From the NCBI GenBank assembly GCA_029553955.1, contig JAKPJZ010000040.1:1-50724 (forward strand): a DNA stretch of 50,724 bases, written 5' to 3'. This stretch comes from Chloroflexota bacterium. Lineage in GTDB: Bacteria > Chloroflexota > Anaerolineae > SpSt-313. Below the pieces are notes generated by a model. That model saw only the letters and a program-made list of their open reading frames with translations. It was not told the DNA's origin and did no database searches. Positions 40,988 to 50,724 of the stretch are shown here, piece by piece (the first letter of the stretch is position 1; each line of letters starts with the position of its first letter). The translations under genes were made by a program, and so were the position numbers.

Positions 40988-42184
40988 ATGGCCAAGACGC
41001 GCTCGCCTGAGACCCTGCCGCCGCCGTTGATGACCTCGGAGCCGGGCTCGTTCGCCCGGGCGACGATCGTGCGCCGCAAGCCGCAGATCATCCGCGAGGT
41101 GCTTGCCGACAACGACTATCCGCCAGAGATTCGCGCGGCGCTCGAGGCGCTGACGGCCGAGATCGCGGGCGAGCCGATGCGGCCGCTGGCCGAGCCGGCG
41201 CCCGACCGCGACGAGTGGCAGGCACAGTGGTGCCCCTACGCGGGGCGCACCTGGCTCGACGTGCCCTGGTACTTTGCCGAGGCCTTTTTCTACCGCCGCC
41301 TGCTCGAGGCGGTGCGCTACTTTCAGCCCGGCATTTGGCAAGGGCACGACCCCTTTGCTGCCCAGAAGCGGCGCGAGATCGACGGACCCGGCAGCGCGCT
41401 GCAACTGGCGGCGGAGCTGCTGGCCGGCCTGCCCGCCGAGCGCATGGCCGCCGCGCGCATGCTACTCTACGCCAGCCTGTGGGGCAACCGCATCGACCTC
41501 TCGAACCGCGCGTTGCTGGCCCAGGGGGGCCGGGCGCCGGGGCAGACGAGCGATATCCTGGTGGATGACAGCGACCGCCTGCTCGAGTTCCTCGCACGCT
41601 CTGGACCGCACGGCCGCATCGATTTCGTGGCCGACAACGCCGGGCCCGAGATCGCCTGCGACCTGCTGCTGGCCGATGTCCTGCTCGACTGGGGTTGGGC
41701 GGCACAGGTGCGCATGCACCTCAAGCCGTACCCCTTTTTCGTCTCCGACGCCATGATCCAGGATGCGCGCGAAATGATCGCCCGATTGGAGGGGGAAGCC
41801 GAGCCGCGGAGCAGGGCGGCGGGCGAACGTCTGGCCGGCCGGCTGCGCGCCGGCAGCCTGCAGCTCACCACCCACCCCTTCTGGGCCAGCGCCTATAGCT
41901 TTCGCGAGATGCTCGACGGCCTGAGCGGCGAACTGGCCCAGGCCGATCTCGTGATCCTCAAGGGCGATGCTAACTATCGCCGCCTGCTCGGCGACCGGCA
42001 CTGGGCGCCGACGACGCAGTTGGCCGAGGTCACGGCCTACTTCCCGGCGCCCTATGTGGCGCTGCGCACCCTCAAGGCCGAGATTGTGGTGGGGCTGGCG
42101 CAGGGCCAGGCCGAGCAGGCGGCGCGCCAGGAGGCCGCGTGGCTGACAAGCGGCCGACGCGGGCTCATCCAGTTCGTCGGGTAG
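40988..42184 (+). CDS. DUF89 / ARMT1-like damage-control phosphatase family protein
   Basis: A 398-residue protein of the DUF89 (ARMT1-like) family. The metal-site motifs are DNAGPEIACDLLLAD (near residue 217) and KGDANYRRLLGDRHW (near 325), with PFFVSDAMIQD between. Members are metal-dependent phosphatases that remove damaged sugar-phosphate metabolites; bacterial ones lack proven substrates. The N-terminal helical region (YPPEIRAALEALTAEI; WYFAEAFFYRRLLEAV) also fits. The start is uncertain: ATG 40988 has GGAGG about 13 nt upstream, and ATG 40967 would add seven residues. It converges on the response regulator gene, with a strong hairpin between. Confidence 0.8.
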   Translation: MAKTRSPETLPPPLMTSEPGSFARATIVRRKPQIIREVLADNDYPPEIRAALEALTAEIAGEPMRPLAEPAPDRDEWQAQWCPYAGRTWLDVPWYFAEAFFYRRLLEAVRYFQPGIWQGHDPFAAQKRREIDGPGSALQLAAELLAGLPAERMAAARMLLYASLWGNRIDLSNRALLAQGGRAPGQTSDILVDDSDRLLEFLARSGPHGRIDFVADNAGPEIACDLLLADVLLDWGWAAQVRMHLKPYPFFVSDAMIQDAREMIARLEGEAEPRSRAAGERLAGRLRAGSLQLTTHPFWASAYSFREMLDGLSGELAQADLVILKGDANYRRLLGDRHWAPTTQLAEVTAYFPAPYVALRTLKAEIVVGLAQGQAEQAARQEAAWLTSGRRGLIQFVG

Positions 42185-42197
42185 CGCAGCAAGTTTC

Positions 42198-42272
42198 ACC
42201 GCCGAGGCGCAGAGGACGCAGAGGGAGGCGAGGTCACCTCGCTTCCTCTGCGTCCTCTGCGCCTCGGCGGTG
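42198..42272. terminator. 75-bp palindromic hairpin between convergent genes
   Basis: CACCGCCGAGGCGCAGAGGA and its inverse form an almost perfect stem with a small central bulge. It stands between stops at 42184 and 42285 and probably ends both transcripts. Its words match the repeat at 2403-2453. Confidence 0.78.
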
Positions 42273-42284
42273 CATCTGCCCTGG

Positions 42285-42644
42285 TCAGCTTGCGGGCTGG
42301 GTGAGCTTTTCGGCGACGGCCTGCTCCAGCGCGTTCAGGTCAAAGGGCTTGGTGAGGACGATGGCGTTGGGGCAGGCATGGTCGACCGTCCGGCCGGCGG
42401 TCATGAGGATGATTGGGATGTTGGCCGTTTCTGGCTTCTCGCGCAAAAGGCGGCAGAACTCGAGGCCGCTCAGGATGGGCATCATGATATCGGAGAGGAC
42501 CAGGTCTGGGTGCTCGTTGCAGGCCAGCTCAAAGGCGCTGCGGCCATCGTAGGCACGCAGAATGCGATGATCGGCCTCTTCGAGGAGCAGGCCCACGAAT
42601 TCGACTACCGCCTCTTCATCGTCGACAACCAGTATGGTCTTCAC
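42285..42644 (-). CDS. receiver-only response regulator
   Basis: A 119-residue CheY-like protein with nothing beyond the receiver domain. The acidic pair is Asp8-Asp9 (VVDDEE), the phosphorylation site Asp52 (LSDIMMP), the switch Thr82 (LMTAG) and Lys99 (LTKPF). GTG at 42644 is chosen because the receiver fold starts there (KTILVVDD); the open frame continues to 42761, but that part is not receiver-like. Lacking an output domain, it must signal by binding a partner. It lies after dnaK on the same strand, behind a palindrome. The histidine kinase at 25802 has no adjacent regulator and could be a partner, but this is a guess. Confidence 0.85.
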   Translation of the reverse strand: MKTILVVDDEEAVVEFVGLLLEEADHRILRAYDGRSAFELACNEHPDLVLSDIMMPILSGLEFCRLLREKPETANIPIILMTAGRTVDHACPNAIVLTKPFDLNALEQAVAEKLTQPAS

Positions 42645-42770
42645 GATGGCAATCGCCGCCCCCCAGGCCGGATGCCCGACTGCTGCAACCGGCAGTTGTG
42701 AAGCACAGTCGCCCCCTCTGCCGAGAGCGTAGCAAGTCGCAGGCCAACAGGCGCGGTGCACAGCTTGCTT

Positions 42771-42855
42771 GCAATAAGGGAGAGCGGGGCGGGCGCGGCC
42801 CTGCGAAGGTTCGGAACCCTCGCAGGGCCGCGCCCGCCCCGCTCTCCCTTATTGC
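42771..42855. repeat. 85-bp palindrome, one mismatch
   Basis: The arms pair at 41 of 42 positions around a single G. Outer arm GCAATAAGGGAGAGCGGGGC; core GCGAAGGTTCGGAACCCTCGC, shared with the repeat inside the gene at 29322. It lies 11 bp after the dnaK stop and likely ends the heat-shock operon. Confidence 0.92.
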
Positions 42856-42865
42856 GAACTGGCTA

Positions 42866-44770
<1,905 letters not shown>

Positions 44771-44834
44771 TGTCTACAGCCTCCTAGATGACTGCACTTG
44801 TTCGCATTCCAACATTCTGCTCAGAGAGCTGACG

Positions 44835-44933
44835 GGGGCGCGAGACTCGCGAAAGGCCGCGAAAGGTCCACGAAAAACGCGAGAGACGCGTTCCTTTTCG
44901 TGTCTTTCGTTCCCTTTCGTGCATTTCGCGCCT
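44835..44933. repeat. inverted repeat in the grpE-dnaK gap
   Basis: GGCGCGAGACTCGCGAAAGG and the inverted CCCTTTCGTGCATTTCGCGCC form the arms, built of CGAAAGG and CACGAAA words, around an ACGCG/CGCGT core. It could reduce dnaK mRNA relative to grpE or act as a processing site. Confidence 0.68.
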
Positions 44934-45511
44934 CACGACCCCTCAGTTCCTTCGCTCGCCGGCGGCGCCACGGCCACCTTGACCAGCGACGGGCGTAGCA
45001 CGCGGCCGTGGAGCTCGTAGCCGCGCTGCAGCTCGGCGATGACCTGCCCATCGGGGTAGCTCGACGTCTCCTCACGGAGGATGGCTTCGTGCCATTGGGG
45101 GTCAAAGGGTTGGCCGGCAGCCTCGATCGGCTTGAGACCCTCGCCTTCCATGATCAGATGCAGTTTGTATTGGATCAGGGCCACCCCCTCGACCCAAGTG
45201 AGATGCCGCAGGTCAGCGGGCAGGCTGGCCATGGCGCGGTCGAAATCGTCGAGCACGGGCAACAGCTTGCCCAGGAGCGCTGCATTGCTGAAGCGGGTGG
45301 CCTCTTCCCGCTCGCGCGCCGTGCGTTTGCGGTAGTTCGAAAAATCGGCCGCCGTGCGCCGCCACTGGTCCAGGTATTCGTCGGCCTTGGCCTGGGCCTG
45401 GGCGAGCTCGGCCTCCAGGTCGCAGGCGGCGGGCCCGGGCTGCGTCTCGACCGTGCACCCCGCTTCGCTCGTTTCCTCCCCTTCGGCCTGCTTCTCAACG
45501 TCATCAGGCAT
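44933..45511 (-). CDS. grpE: nucleotide exchange factor GrpE
   Basis: A 192-residue protein. An acidic N-terminus and long coiled coil (LEAELAQAQAKADEYLDQWR, DFSNYRKRTAREREEATRF) lead to the C-terminal beta domain (GEGLKPIEAAGQPFDPQWHE; VIAELQRGYELHGRVLRPSLVKV), which opens DnaK to release ADP. ATG at 45511 has GGAGGT about 12 nt upstream, a rather wide gap. It is second in the heat-shock operon, 121 bp after hrcA. Confidence 0.95.
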   Translation of the reverse strand: MPDDVEKQAEGEETSEAGCTVETQPGPAACDLEAELAQAQAKADEYLDQWRRTAADFSNYRKRTAREREEATRFSNAALLGKLLPVLDDFDRAMASLPADLRHLTWVEGVALIQYKLHLIMEGEGLKPIEAAGQPFDPQWHEAILREETSSYPDGQVIAELQRGYELHGRVLRPSLVKVAVAPPASEGTEGS

Positions 45512-45632
45512 GGCTGAGTCTGCACCTCCGTAACGGCTGCTGCGTACTACGTACTGCGTAAGGTCGCTCTGTGCGACGCCTGTCGCTATGGCCGAGGTTA
45601 CGCATCACGCAGCCCGCATTACGCCTCACGCC

Positions 45633-46667
45633 TCAGTATCCGTACATATGCTCCACCAGGTTGCTCATCAGCCGTGCCACGTAGCGCACGGCCGAGATGG
45701 CGCGGTCGTAGGGCATGCGGGTGGGGCCGAGCACGCCGACGACGCCGTTGGCTTCACCGCGCACGCCGTAGGGCGACAGGACGAGGCTGTACTCCCCAAA
45801 GTCGTCCCAGCGGCCCTCGCCGCCGATGATTACCTGCACGCCGTTGGCCCAGAGCACCTCGGCCAAGATGGCTTCGAGCAGGCTGCGCCGCTCCAGCACC
45901 TCGACCACCGAGCGGAGTTTGTCGACCTCGGCGAACTCGGGCTGGCGCAGTACGTTGAGCAGGCCGTCGCGGTGCATCTCGCGCTCGCTGCGCTCGTCGA
46001 GCTGCTGCAGCGCCTCGAGCGTGCGCTCGACCACGCTGCGCTCGAGCGCCGAGAGCGGCGTATTGGCGATGGGGCCCAGGCGGATTTCCACCTCGTTGGC
46101 CGAGCCCAGGAGCCCATTCAGCCGGTTCGACACCTGGCTCAGCTCATCCTGCGCGATCGGCGCCGGCAGCAGCATCATCTGCTGGCGGATGGAGCCATCC
46201 TGGAAGACGAGAATGAGCAGGGCCGTGACGTCGCTGAGCGAAATCATCTCCACATGCTTGAAGCGCGCCTGAGGGGCACGCGGCGCCGTGACGAGCGACG
46301 CGCTGTGCGAGGTCTGCGCCAGCACGGCGGCCGCCAGCTTCATCCACTGATCGAGGTTGAGCTGCACCTGATGGAACTGGTGGCTGATCATGCGCTGTTC
46401 GCTCGACGGGAGCTCGGTCTCCTGCATCAGGCGGTGGACAAAGTAGCGGTAGCCTTTGTCGGTGGGCATGCGCCCGCCCGAGGTGTGTGTCTGGGCCAGG
46501 TAGCCCTCGCGCTCGAGGAACGCGAGCTCATTGCGCACCGTGGCCGGGCTGACGCCCAGGTTGTAGCGGCGCACAATGGTGTTCGAGCCTACGGGCACGG
46601 CGGTGGCGATGTACTCGCGGGCAACGATGCCCAGGATTTCTTCTTGTCGGGCGGTGAGCTGTTCCAT
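45633..46667 (-). CDS. hrcA: heat-inducible transcription repressor HrcA
   Basis: A 344-residue repressor. The N-terminal winged helix (TARQEEILGIVAREYIATAV, then GVSPATVRNELAFLEREGYL) binds CIRCE; SGGRMPTDKGYRYFV follows, and the rest is the dimerisation and GAF-like part ending LSPYGVRGEANGVVGVLGPT. HrcA is kept active by GroEL in known systems, so heat stress releases the operon. ATG 46667 has AGGA 7 nt upstream. The CIRCE element starts 21 bp upstream. Confidence 0.96.
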   Translation of the reverse strand: MEQLTARQEEILGIVAREYIATAVPVGSNTIVRRYNLGVSPATVRNELAFLEREGYLAQTHTSGGRMPTDKGYRYFVHRLMQETELPSSEQRMISHQFHQVQLNLDQWMKLAAAVLAQTSHSASLVTAPRAPQARFKHVEMISLSDVTALLILVFQDGSIRQQMMLLPAPIAQDELSQVSNRLNGLLGSANEVEIRLGPIANTPLSALERSVVERTLEALQQLDERSEREMHRDGLLNVLRQPEFAEVDKLRSVVEVLERRSLLEAILAEVLWANGVQVIIGGEGRWDDFGEYSLVLSPYGVRGEANGVVGVLGPTRMPYDRAISAVRYVARLMSNLVEHMYGY

Positions 46668-46688
46668 AGCCGGATCCTCTCAGGGCGC

Positions 46689-46715
46689 TTAGCACTCGCT
46701 AAGGCTGAGTGCTAA
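46689..46715. promoter_or_regulatory. CIRCE operator
   Basis: TTAGCACTC, nine bases, GAGTGCTAA: a perfect match to the consensus. It overlaps the expected transcription start of hrcA-grpE-dnaK. Confidence 0.97.
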
Positions 46716-46716
46716 C

Positions 46717-46745
46717 ACTATATCATGAAGCGGCGCAATTGTCAA
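46717..46745 (-). promoter_or_regulatory. promoter of hrcA-grpE-dnaK
   Basis: Minus strand: TTGACA (46740-46745), 17-bp spacer, TATAGT (46717-46722), directly followed by CIRCE. Confidence 0.9.
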
Positions 46746-46811
46746 GAGGTTTGGCTCAAATGTAAGCCCGCACAATAAGGAAAGTTGATAGGGGGGCTGT
46801 CAAGATTGTGG

Positions 46812-48002
46812 CTAGGGCAGCAGGCGCGGCGGCACCGGGCCGGCGGCGCGAATCTCGCGGGCGCCGTGCCAGGCCGCCAGGCTACGCACGGCATCGGCAA
46901 AGGCGGTGCGGAAGTGCCGCTCTTCGAGCCGCGCCTGGCCCTCGAGGTGAATGCCCCGGACGGTAAAGCGCTCCTCGCCCCAGTTCATCTGCGCCTGCAG
47001 GCGGCCCACCAGGACCTGACCGTAGAGGATGGCCAGGGCCGGCGGAGCGAGCCGCCGCTCGCGGATGGTGGGCAGGTAGGCCTGGCGCCGCACGTCAAAG
47101 CCAAAGAGGTCGAGCGCCCGCCGTCCATCCCACACGATGGGGTCGATCGGCGAGAGGAAGGAGAGGCGTGGCGCCGGCTTGTAGGCGCTACGCTCCATGG
47201 CCGCCAGCCATGCGGCGGGCACGAAATAGGGCTGGGCACCATCCTGCACTTCAACCTGTTCGGCCTCGCCGCGCGCCAGCAACTCGGCAATGACGCGGCC
47301 CTTCTCCCGCTTGAGCGCGCTCACGCCCAGCCCGGTGCGCGAACCGAGGCTGCCCAGTACCTGGCTCCAGGTGGCGCGGGTGACGGGCGCGAGCACGTGC
47401 AGGGTGCGATACGCCAGGCCATGCAGCCGCTCCTCAGCCGGCAGCACCTGCGCTGCGCAGCCCGGCAGGACGCGCACCGCCAGATCGTAGAGCGCCCCGC
47501 TGCCCTCGCGCCGGCGCACCAGGATGGCGCCGGAGGCGTGGAGCTCGTACACGGCTTGGGCCACGGCGCGGGCACCCCCCGCCTGCGTATCGCGCAAGTG
47601 GGCCTGCAGGTCGCGCAGGGTGCAGGGGCCCTCGGCCGTGAGGCATGCGAGCACCAGCGCACCGGCGGACCCGCCTCGCGCCGCCGCGGCGGCGCGAGGC
47701 GGGTCGCACAGCAGCGCATAGTCGGCCGCCGGCAGCGCCCCCAAGACGTGCAGATAGTGCTCGATGAGTTGGCCGCCGTCGTAGAGGGCCATGTCGAGGT
47801 CGCCGGCCTGGTAGCCGGGCAGACGGTTGTAGAGCACCAGGTCGTGGCCGGGGGCCAGGGCACGGGCGGCGGTCTCGAGCATCAGGAAGCCGTGGGTGCG
47901 CACCCAGTTCGCCGCGCCCGCGACGCCGCCAGAGCCTTGCTCGACCAACAGGCCCTGGCGCCCCAGCAACAGGCCGCATAGCTCGGCGCGGGTCATGCGC
48001 AT
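46812..48002 (-). CDS. YcaQ-like winged-helix DNA-binding protein (HTH_42)
   Basis: A 396-residue protein of the HTH_42/YcaQ family, relatives of which are DNA glycosylases that unhook crosslinks. Landmarks are the N-terminal AELCGLLLGRQGLL, LVLYNRLPGYQAGDLDMALY, the C-terminal FLSPIDPIVWDGRRALDLFG and the late GRLQAQMNWGEERFTVRGIH. In YcaQ the segment after the ALY turn usually reads EYWxH; here it is EHYLH, so repair activity is uncertain. ATG 48002 has GGAGG 8 nt upstream in a strong purine run; frames that go further back run into the tandem repeat and are artefacts. No promoter is visible before the repeat. Confidence 0.78.
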   Translation of the reverse strand: MRMTRAELCGLLLGRQGLLVEQGSGGVAGAANWVRTHGFLMLETAARALAPGHDLVLYNRLPGYQAGDLDMALYDGGQLIEHYLHVLGALPAADYALLCDPPRAAAAARGGSAGALVLACLTAEGPCTLRDLQAHLRDTQAGGARAVAQAVYELHASGAILVRRREGSGALYDLAVRVLPGCAAQVLPAEERLHGLAYRTLHVLAPVTRATWSQVLGSLGSRTGLGVSALKREKGRVIAELLARGEAEQVEVQDGAQPYFVPAAWLAAMERSAYKPAPRLSFLSPIDPIVWDGRRALDLFGFDVRRQAYLPTIRERRLAPPALAILYGQVLVGRLQAQMNWGEERFTVRGIHLEGQARLEERHFRTAFADAVRSLAAWHGAREIRAAGPVPPRLLP

Positions 48003-48022
48003 ACTATCCTCCCTCCGTTCTC

Positions 48023-48453
48023 GGACTCCCGAACTCGTTCGGGCCGCCCCCCCAACAAGTTGGGACTCCGGGCTTGGACTCCCGAACTCGTTCGGGCCGC
48101 CCCCCCAACAAGTTGGGGAGTCCGGGCTTGGACTCCCGAACTCGCTCGGGTCGCCCCCCAACAAGTTGGGGACTCCGGGCTTGGACTCCCGAACTCGTTC
48201 GGGCCGCCCCCCAACAAGTTGGGGACTCCGGGCTTGGGCTCCCGAACTCGCTCGGGTCGCCCCCCAACAAGTTGGGGAGTCCGGGCTTGGACTCCCGAAC
48301 TCGTTCGGGCCGCCCCCCAACAAGTTGGGACTCCGGGCTTGGGCTCCCGAACTCGCTCGGGTCGCCCCCCAACAAGTTGGGGAGTCCGGGCTTGGACTCC
48401 CGAACTTGTTCGGGCCGCCCCCCCCAACAAGTTGGGGAGTCCGGGCTTGGACT
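48023..48453. repeat. tandem array of eight 52-55 bp two-hairpin units
   Basis: Units start at 48023, 48076, 48130, 48183, 48236, 48289, 48341 and 48394, with a fragment at 48449. Each has GGACTCC or GGGCTCC, CCCGAAC-NN-GTTCGGG (or GCTCGGG), a C-run, CCCCAAC-AA-GTTGGGG and (G)ACTCC or AGTCC. From unit two, GTTCGGGCC and GCTCGGGTC types alternate, so the growth step was probably a dimer. It fills the gap between divergent genes. Confidence 0.93.
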
Positions 48454-48458
48454 CAGCC

Positions 48459-48487
48459 TTGACGCGCTCAACTGAATGTGCTATCTT
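48459..48487 (+). promoter_or_regulatory. promoter of pgi
   Basis: TTGACG (48459-48464), 17-bp spacer, TATCTT (48482-48487), directly downstream of the tandem array; leader about 45 nt. Confidence 0.68.
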
Positions 48488-48538
48488 GGGCCAACTCCAT
48501 CCACAATCCGCCGCACCTTCCACATGCAAGGAGCCACG

Positions 48539-49969
48539 ATGGCCCGCTATGAAGACGCGGACTGGCGCGAGTCGATGCGCATTCGCTACGACTATACCCA
48601 CATGCTCGCCGATGTGGTGGGCGAGCACCGCGGCACCACCCAGGGCCAGCTCGACGAGATGGCCGGCCGGCTGACGGCCGCGATCGACGTGCTGCGCCTG
48701 CGCCGAAGCCCCAACGACCTTGCCTGGATGGACCTGCCCTATCAGAAGGATTCCATCGCCGAGATCCTGGGCTATGCCCGCGAGGTCGAAGGCGTCTACG
48801 ACGACGTGCTGGTGCTGGGCATCGGCGGCTCGGCGCTGGGCGTGACGGCCCTCAAGTCGGCTCTCCTGCCCTACTATGCTAACTATATGTCGCCCGATGT
48901 GCGCCGGCACCCCCGCCTCTGGGTGCTCGACAACGTCGACCCGGGCTGGGTGATGGCGGCGCTGCGCCTGCTGGACCCCGAGCGCACCCTGGTTATCGTC
49001 ACGAGCAAGTCGGGCAGCACGACGGAGACGATGGCCCAGTTCCTCATCGCGCGCGGGTGGCTGCAGGAGCGGCTGGGTGAGAGCACCGCGTGCCACATCG
49101 TGGCCATTACCGATCCCGAGCAGGGTCCGCTGCGCGAGATCGCCGGCCGTGAAGGCTATCGCACTTTTGCCGTCCCGCCTGGGGTTGGCGGGCGCTTTTC
49201 GGTGCTTTCTTCGGTGGGCTTGCTGCCGGCGGCGCTCGTGGGCATCGACATCGAGGAGCTCCTGGCCGGCGCGGCCTATGGCGACGAGCTGGCCCAGGCG
49301 CCTGACTTGCAACACAACCTACCCGGCATGGCGGCTGCGTTGCAGCACCTGGCCTATCACCGCGGCCAGCGCATCTCGGTGCTCATGCCCTACAGCCAGC
49401 ACCTGCGCGACCTGGCCGATTGGTGGCGCCAGCTTTGGGCCGAGAGCCTGGGCAAGAAGATGAGCACTGACGGGCGCCGCCTCAACGTCGGGCCGACCCC
49501 GGTGCTGGCCCTGGGCACGACCGACCAACATTCGCAGATCCAGCTCTACGTGGAGGGCCCGCCCGACAAGGTGATCAGCTTTGTGGCTGTCGAGCGCTTT
49601 GAGGAAGAGGCGCCGCTGCCGCCGGCCAGGCCCAAAGAGGAGGGCATTGCCTACCTCGGCGGGCACTCGCTGGCCGAGCTGATCAACGCCGAGCGCGAGG
49701 CGACCGCCATGGCGCTGGCCGAGGCCGGCCGGCCCAACGCCACCTACATCGTCCCCGAGGTGAACCCCTTCACCGTCGGCCAGTTCATCTACCTGCTCGA
49801 GATGCAGACGGCCATCAGCGGCTTTCTGTACTCGGTGAACGCCTACGACCAGCCTGGCGTCGAGGCGGGCAAGGTCGCTACCTATGCCCTGCTCGGCCGG
49901 CCGGGCTATGAGGCCCAGGCCATCGAGCTGCGCACCACCCAGGCCGCGCGTCCCCGGCACATCGTCTGA
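48539..49969 (+). CDS. pgi: glucose-6-phosphate isomerase
   Basis: A 476-residue sugar isomerase that interconverts glucose-6-phosphate and fructose-6-phosphate. Motifs are VLVLGIGGSALGVTALKSA, VTSKSGSTTETMAQF (phosphate binding), GVGGRFSVLSSVGLLPAAL (family signature), the catalytic region LGTTDQHSQIQLYVEGP and YSVNAYDQPGVEAGK with the C-terminal lysine. ATG 48539 has AAGGAG 5 nt upstream. It is shorter than the enterobacterial enzyme (about 550) and closer to the compact bacterial type. Products of the GH4, GH20 and GH31 enzymes in this window could feed into it. Confidence 0.94.
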   Translation: MARYEDADWRESMRIRYDYTHMLADVVGEHRGTTQGQLDEMAGRLTAAIDVLRLRRSPNDLAWMDLPYQKDSIAEILGYAREVEGVYDDVLVLGIGGSALGVTALKSALLPYYANYMSPDVRRHPRLWVLDNVDPGWVMAALRLLDPERTLVIVTSKSGSTTETMAQFLIARGWLQERLGESTACHIVAITDPEQGPLREIAGREGYRTFAVPPGVGGRFSVLSSVGLLPAALVGIDIEELLAGAAYGDELAQAPDLQHNLPGMAAALQHLAYHRGQRISVLMPYSQHLRDLADWWRQLWAESLGKKMSTDGRRLNVGPTPVLALGTTDQHSQIQLYVEGPPDKVISFVAVERFEEEAPLPPARPKEEGIAYLGGHSLAELINAEREATAMALAEAGRPNATYIVPEVNPFTVGQFIYLLEMQTAISGFLYSVNAYDQPGVEAGKVATYALLGRPGYEAQAIELRTTQAARPRHIV

Positions 49970-49974
49970 CGCAC

Positions 49975-50145
49975 TCCTCAGCATCCTGGCAACAGCCGGG
50001 CAATGTGCGCCGCTGCGGCCCGGCTCTGGGCCAGGAAGAGGTTTTGGTGGGTCGGCTGGCGCCGTTGGCCGCCAGCCGACCCACCAAAACCCCGCCACAA
50101 GGGTTCCGAACCAGGTGCGCGCAAGGCGTGAGGCCCGGTCGCCGG
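49975..50145. repeat. composite hairpin element after pgi
   Basis: Flank B reversed (CTCAGCATCCTGGCAACAGC, then GGCTCTGGGCCAGGA) precedes the palindrome at 50040-50091 and flank A reversed follows (GGTTCCGAACC, then GCAAGGCGTGAGGCCCGG). Orientation matches the copy at 10282. Confidence 0.7.
50040..50091. repeat. 52-bp palindrome with a loose centre
   Basis: GGTTTTGGTGGGTCGGCTGGC pairs fully with its inverse around GCCGTTGGCC-type bases. It is shorter than the other members and lacks a perfect centre. Confidence 0.88.
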
Positions 50146-50299
50146 GCAGGTCGGATACAATCCCACAGGCTGCCGCACCAAATGCTTCCAAGTTGATTTG
50201 TGCACTATGCTAGGTCGTGTTCGCAAACCGTCGTAGCCTAGAACATCGGTCAGGTATTCGTATAGACGACGTAGCCTAGCCCCAATACAGTTCAAATAA

Positions 50300-50562
50300 T
50301 AGTACTTACGCTGTCGTGCAGGGCGCTGCAGAGCCATCGTATAGAGCCCATCCCCCGGCCTCGCCTTCTGCGCTGCGGCGGGAAGGGGGAGCCCTTAAAT
50401 GGGGGTTCAGCGGGCGCTTCGCGCGACGCGCGAAGCGCCCGCTGAACCCCCTAACCCCCAGTCTCCCCGCCCCCGCGCCGGGGGCGGGGCGGAGGCCCCC
50501 GAAGGGGGCCGGGGGGGGGTGGGGGGCTTGATGCTGGAGGCAGGTCGACCGCGTAAGTACTA
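50300..50562. mobile_element. MITE family 1, copy C (inverted)
   Basis: A 263-bp copy with ends TAGTACTTACGCTGTCG and CGACCGCGTAAGTACTA. It is flanked by the exact 8-bp direct repeat TCAAATAA at 50292-50299 and 50563-50570. Inside is a palindrome with GGGGGTTCAGCGGGCGC arms like that of copy A. It encodes nothing. Confidence 0.87.
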
Positions 50563-50570
50563 TCAAATAA

Positions 50571-50724
50571 GCCGGGCGACTGTAAGTCGCGCCTAGAGGG
50601 CCTGCGGCCGGGCGTCGGCCTGCGCCGACGCGGCCGTGGCGACCAGCCCACGCAGGTGGGCGCCCGGCGCCGCAGCGCCCCCTTGGCCGCCAACGGCGGC
50701 TCCCAGGCGCGATTTCCAATCGCC
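50571..50724. other. non-coding end of window
   Basis: No gene is seen. Short hairpins (GCGAC-TGTAA-GTCGC; GGCGTCGGC/GCCGACG) and GC-rich words suggest another intergenic repeat cut by the window edge. Confidence 0.5.

Noticed and set aside
42771..42855. Attenuation or heat-sensing element for dnaK
   Set aside because: It lies after the dnaK stop, so it can only end or stabilise the transcript.
48023..48453. CRISPR array
   Set aside because: Units are contiguous repeats of 52-55 bp with no unique spacers, and no cas genes are in the window.
48004..49315. Long open frames through the tandem array on both strands (repeating SPTCWG-like words)
   Set aside because: Repeat length near a multiple of three and lack of stops create them; they lack ribosome sites and overlap pgi or the YcaQ-like gene.

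Overview
The window is high-GC, gene-dense bacterial chromosome, most likely from the phylum Chloroflexota. That assignment is an inference. It rests on a 23S rRNA gene with its own promoters and no 16S gene beside it, secreted proteins with proline/threonine linkers, an Hsp70-like protein carrying zinc ribbons, a tungsten-type aldehyde oxidoreductase, the HrcA/CIRCE system, and intergenic spaces packed with palindromic repeats. No phage, plasmid, CRISPR or tRNA genes were found.

Layout. 1-420: the 5' end of a leftward 23S rRNA gene with two tandem consensus promoters. 604-6600: a secreted CHRD protein, a CPBP membrane protease, a GT-C-like membrane protein and a GH20 hexosaminidase. 6963-10034: a small helical protein, then a GT4 glycosyltransferase overlapping a polyprenyl glycosylphosphotransferase (extracellular polysaccharide initiation). 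10611-14923: a YgeY-family M20 hydrolase, a SHOCT protein, an unknown membrane protein behind a perfect promoter and a 335-nt leader, and a MelA-type GH4 alpha-galactosidase. 15214-18085: two tandem LysM-NlpC/P60 cell-wall hydrolases that look leaderless, and a 30-residue membrane peptide. 18279-22164: a cysteine desulfurase, then a polyferredoxin overlapping an aldehyde:ferredoxin oxidoreductase. 22242-31892: a NagD-like HAD phosphatase, a TPR-like membrane protein, a BNR propeller protein overlapping a GAF/PAS histidine kinase, homoserine dehydrogenase, an Hsp70-like zinc-ribbon protein and an AAC(3)-family acetyltransferase. 32075-38201: a small protein, an orphan Phd/YefM antitoxin, a divergent GH31 enzyme and a DUF4015 lipoprotein. 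38473-42644: NAD synthetase, a 51-residue membrane protein, a DUF89 protein and a receiver-only response regulator. 42866-46745: hrcA-grpE-dnaK with a perfect CIRCE. 46812-49969: a YcaQ-like winged-helix protein and pgi, divergent across a tandem repeat array.

The genes suggest a heterotroph that takes apart glycans (GH20, GH4, GH31, Pgi), builds and remodels its envelope (EPS genes, NlpC/P60) and oxidises aldehydes through ferredoxin.

The most unusual content is non-coding. Eight long palindromes (52-96 bp) sit at gene ends; four are perfect, with no loop, and their arms match each other although the copies differ from one another. Several lie inside a larger element with conserved flanks. 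A MITE family with AGTACTTACGCGGTC ends and 7-8 bp target duplications occurs three times. A 52-55 bp unit carrying two hairpins is repeated eight times between two divergent genes. Most promoters named here have a 17-bp spacer.
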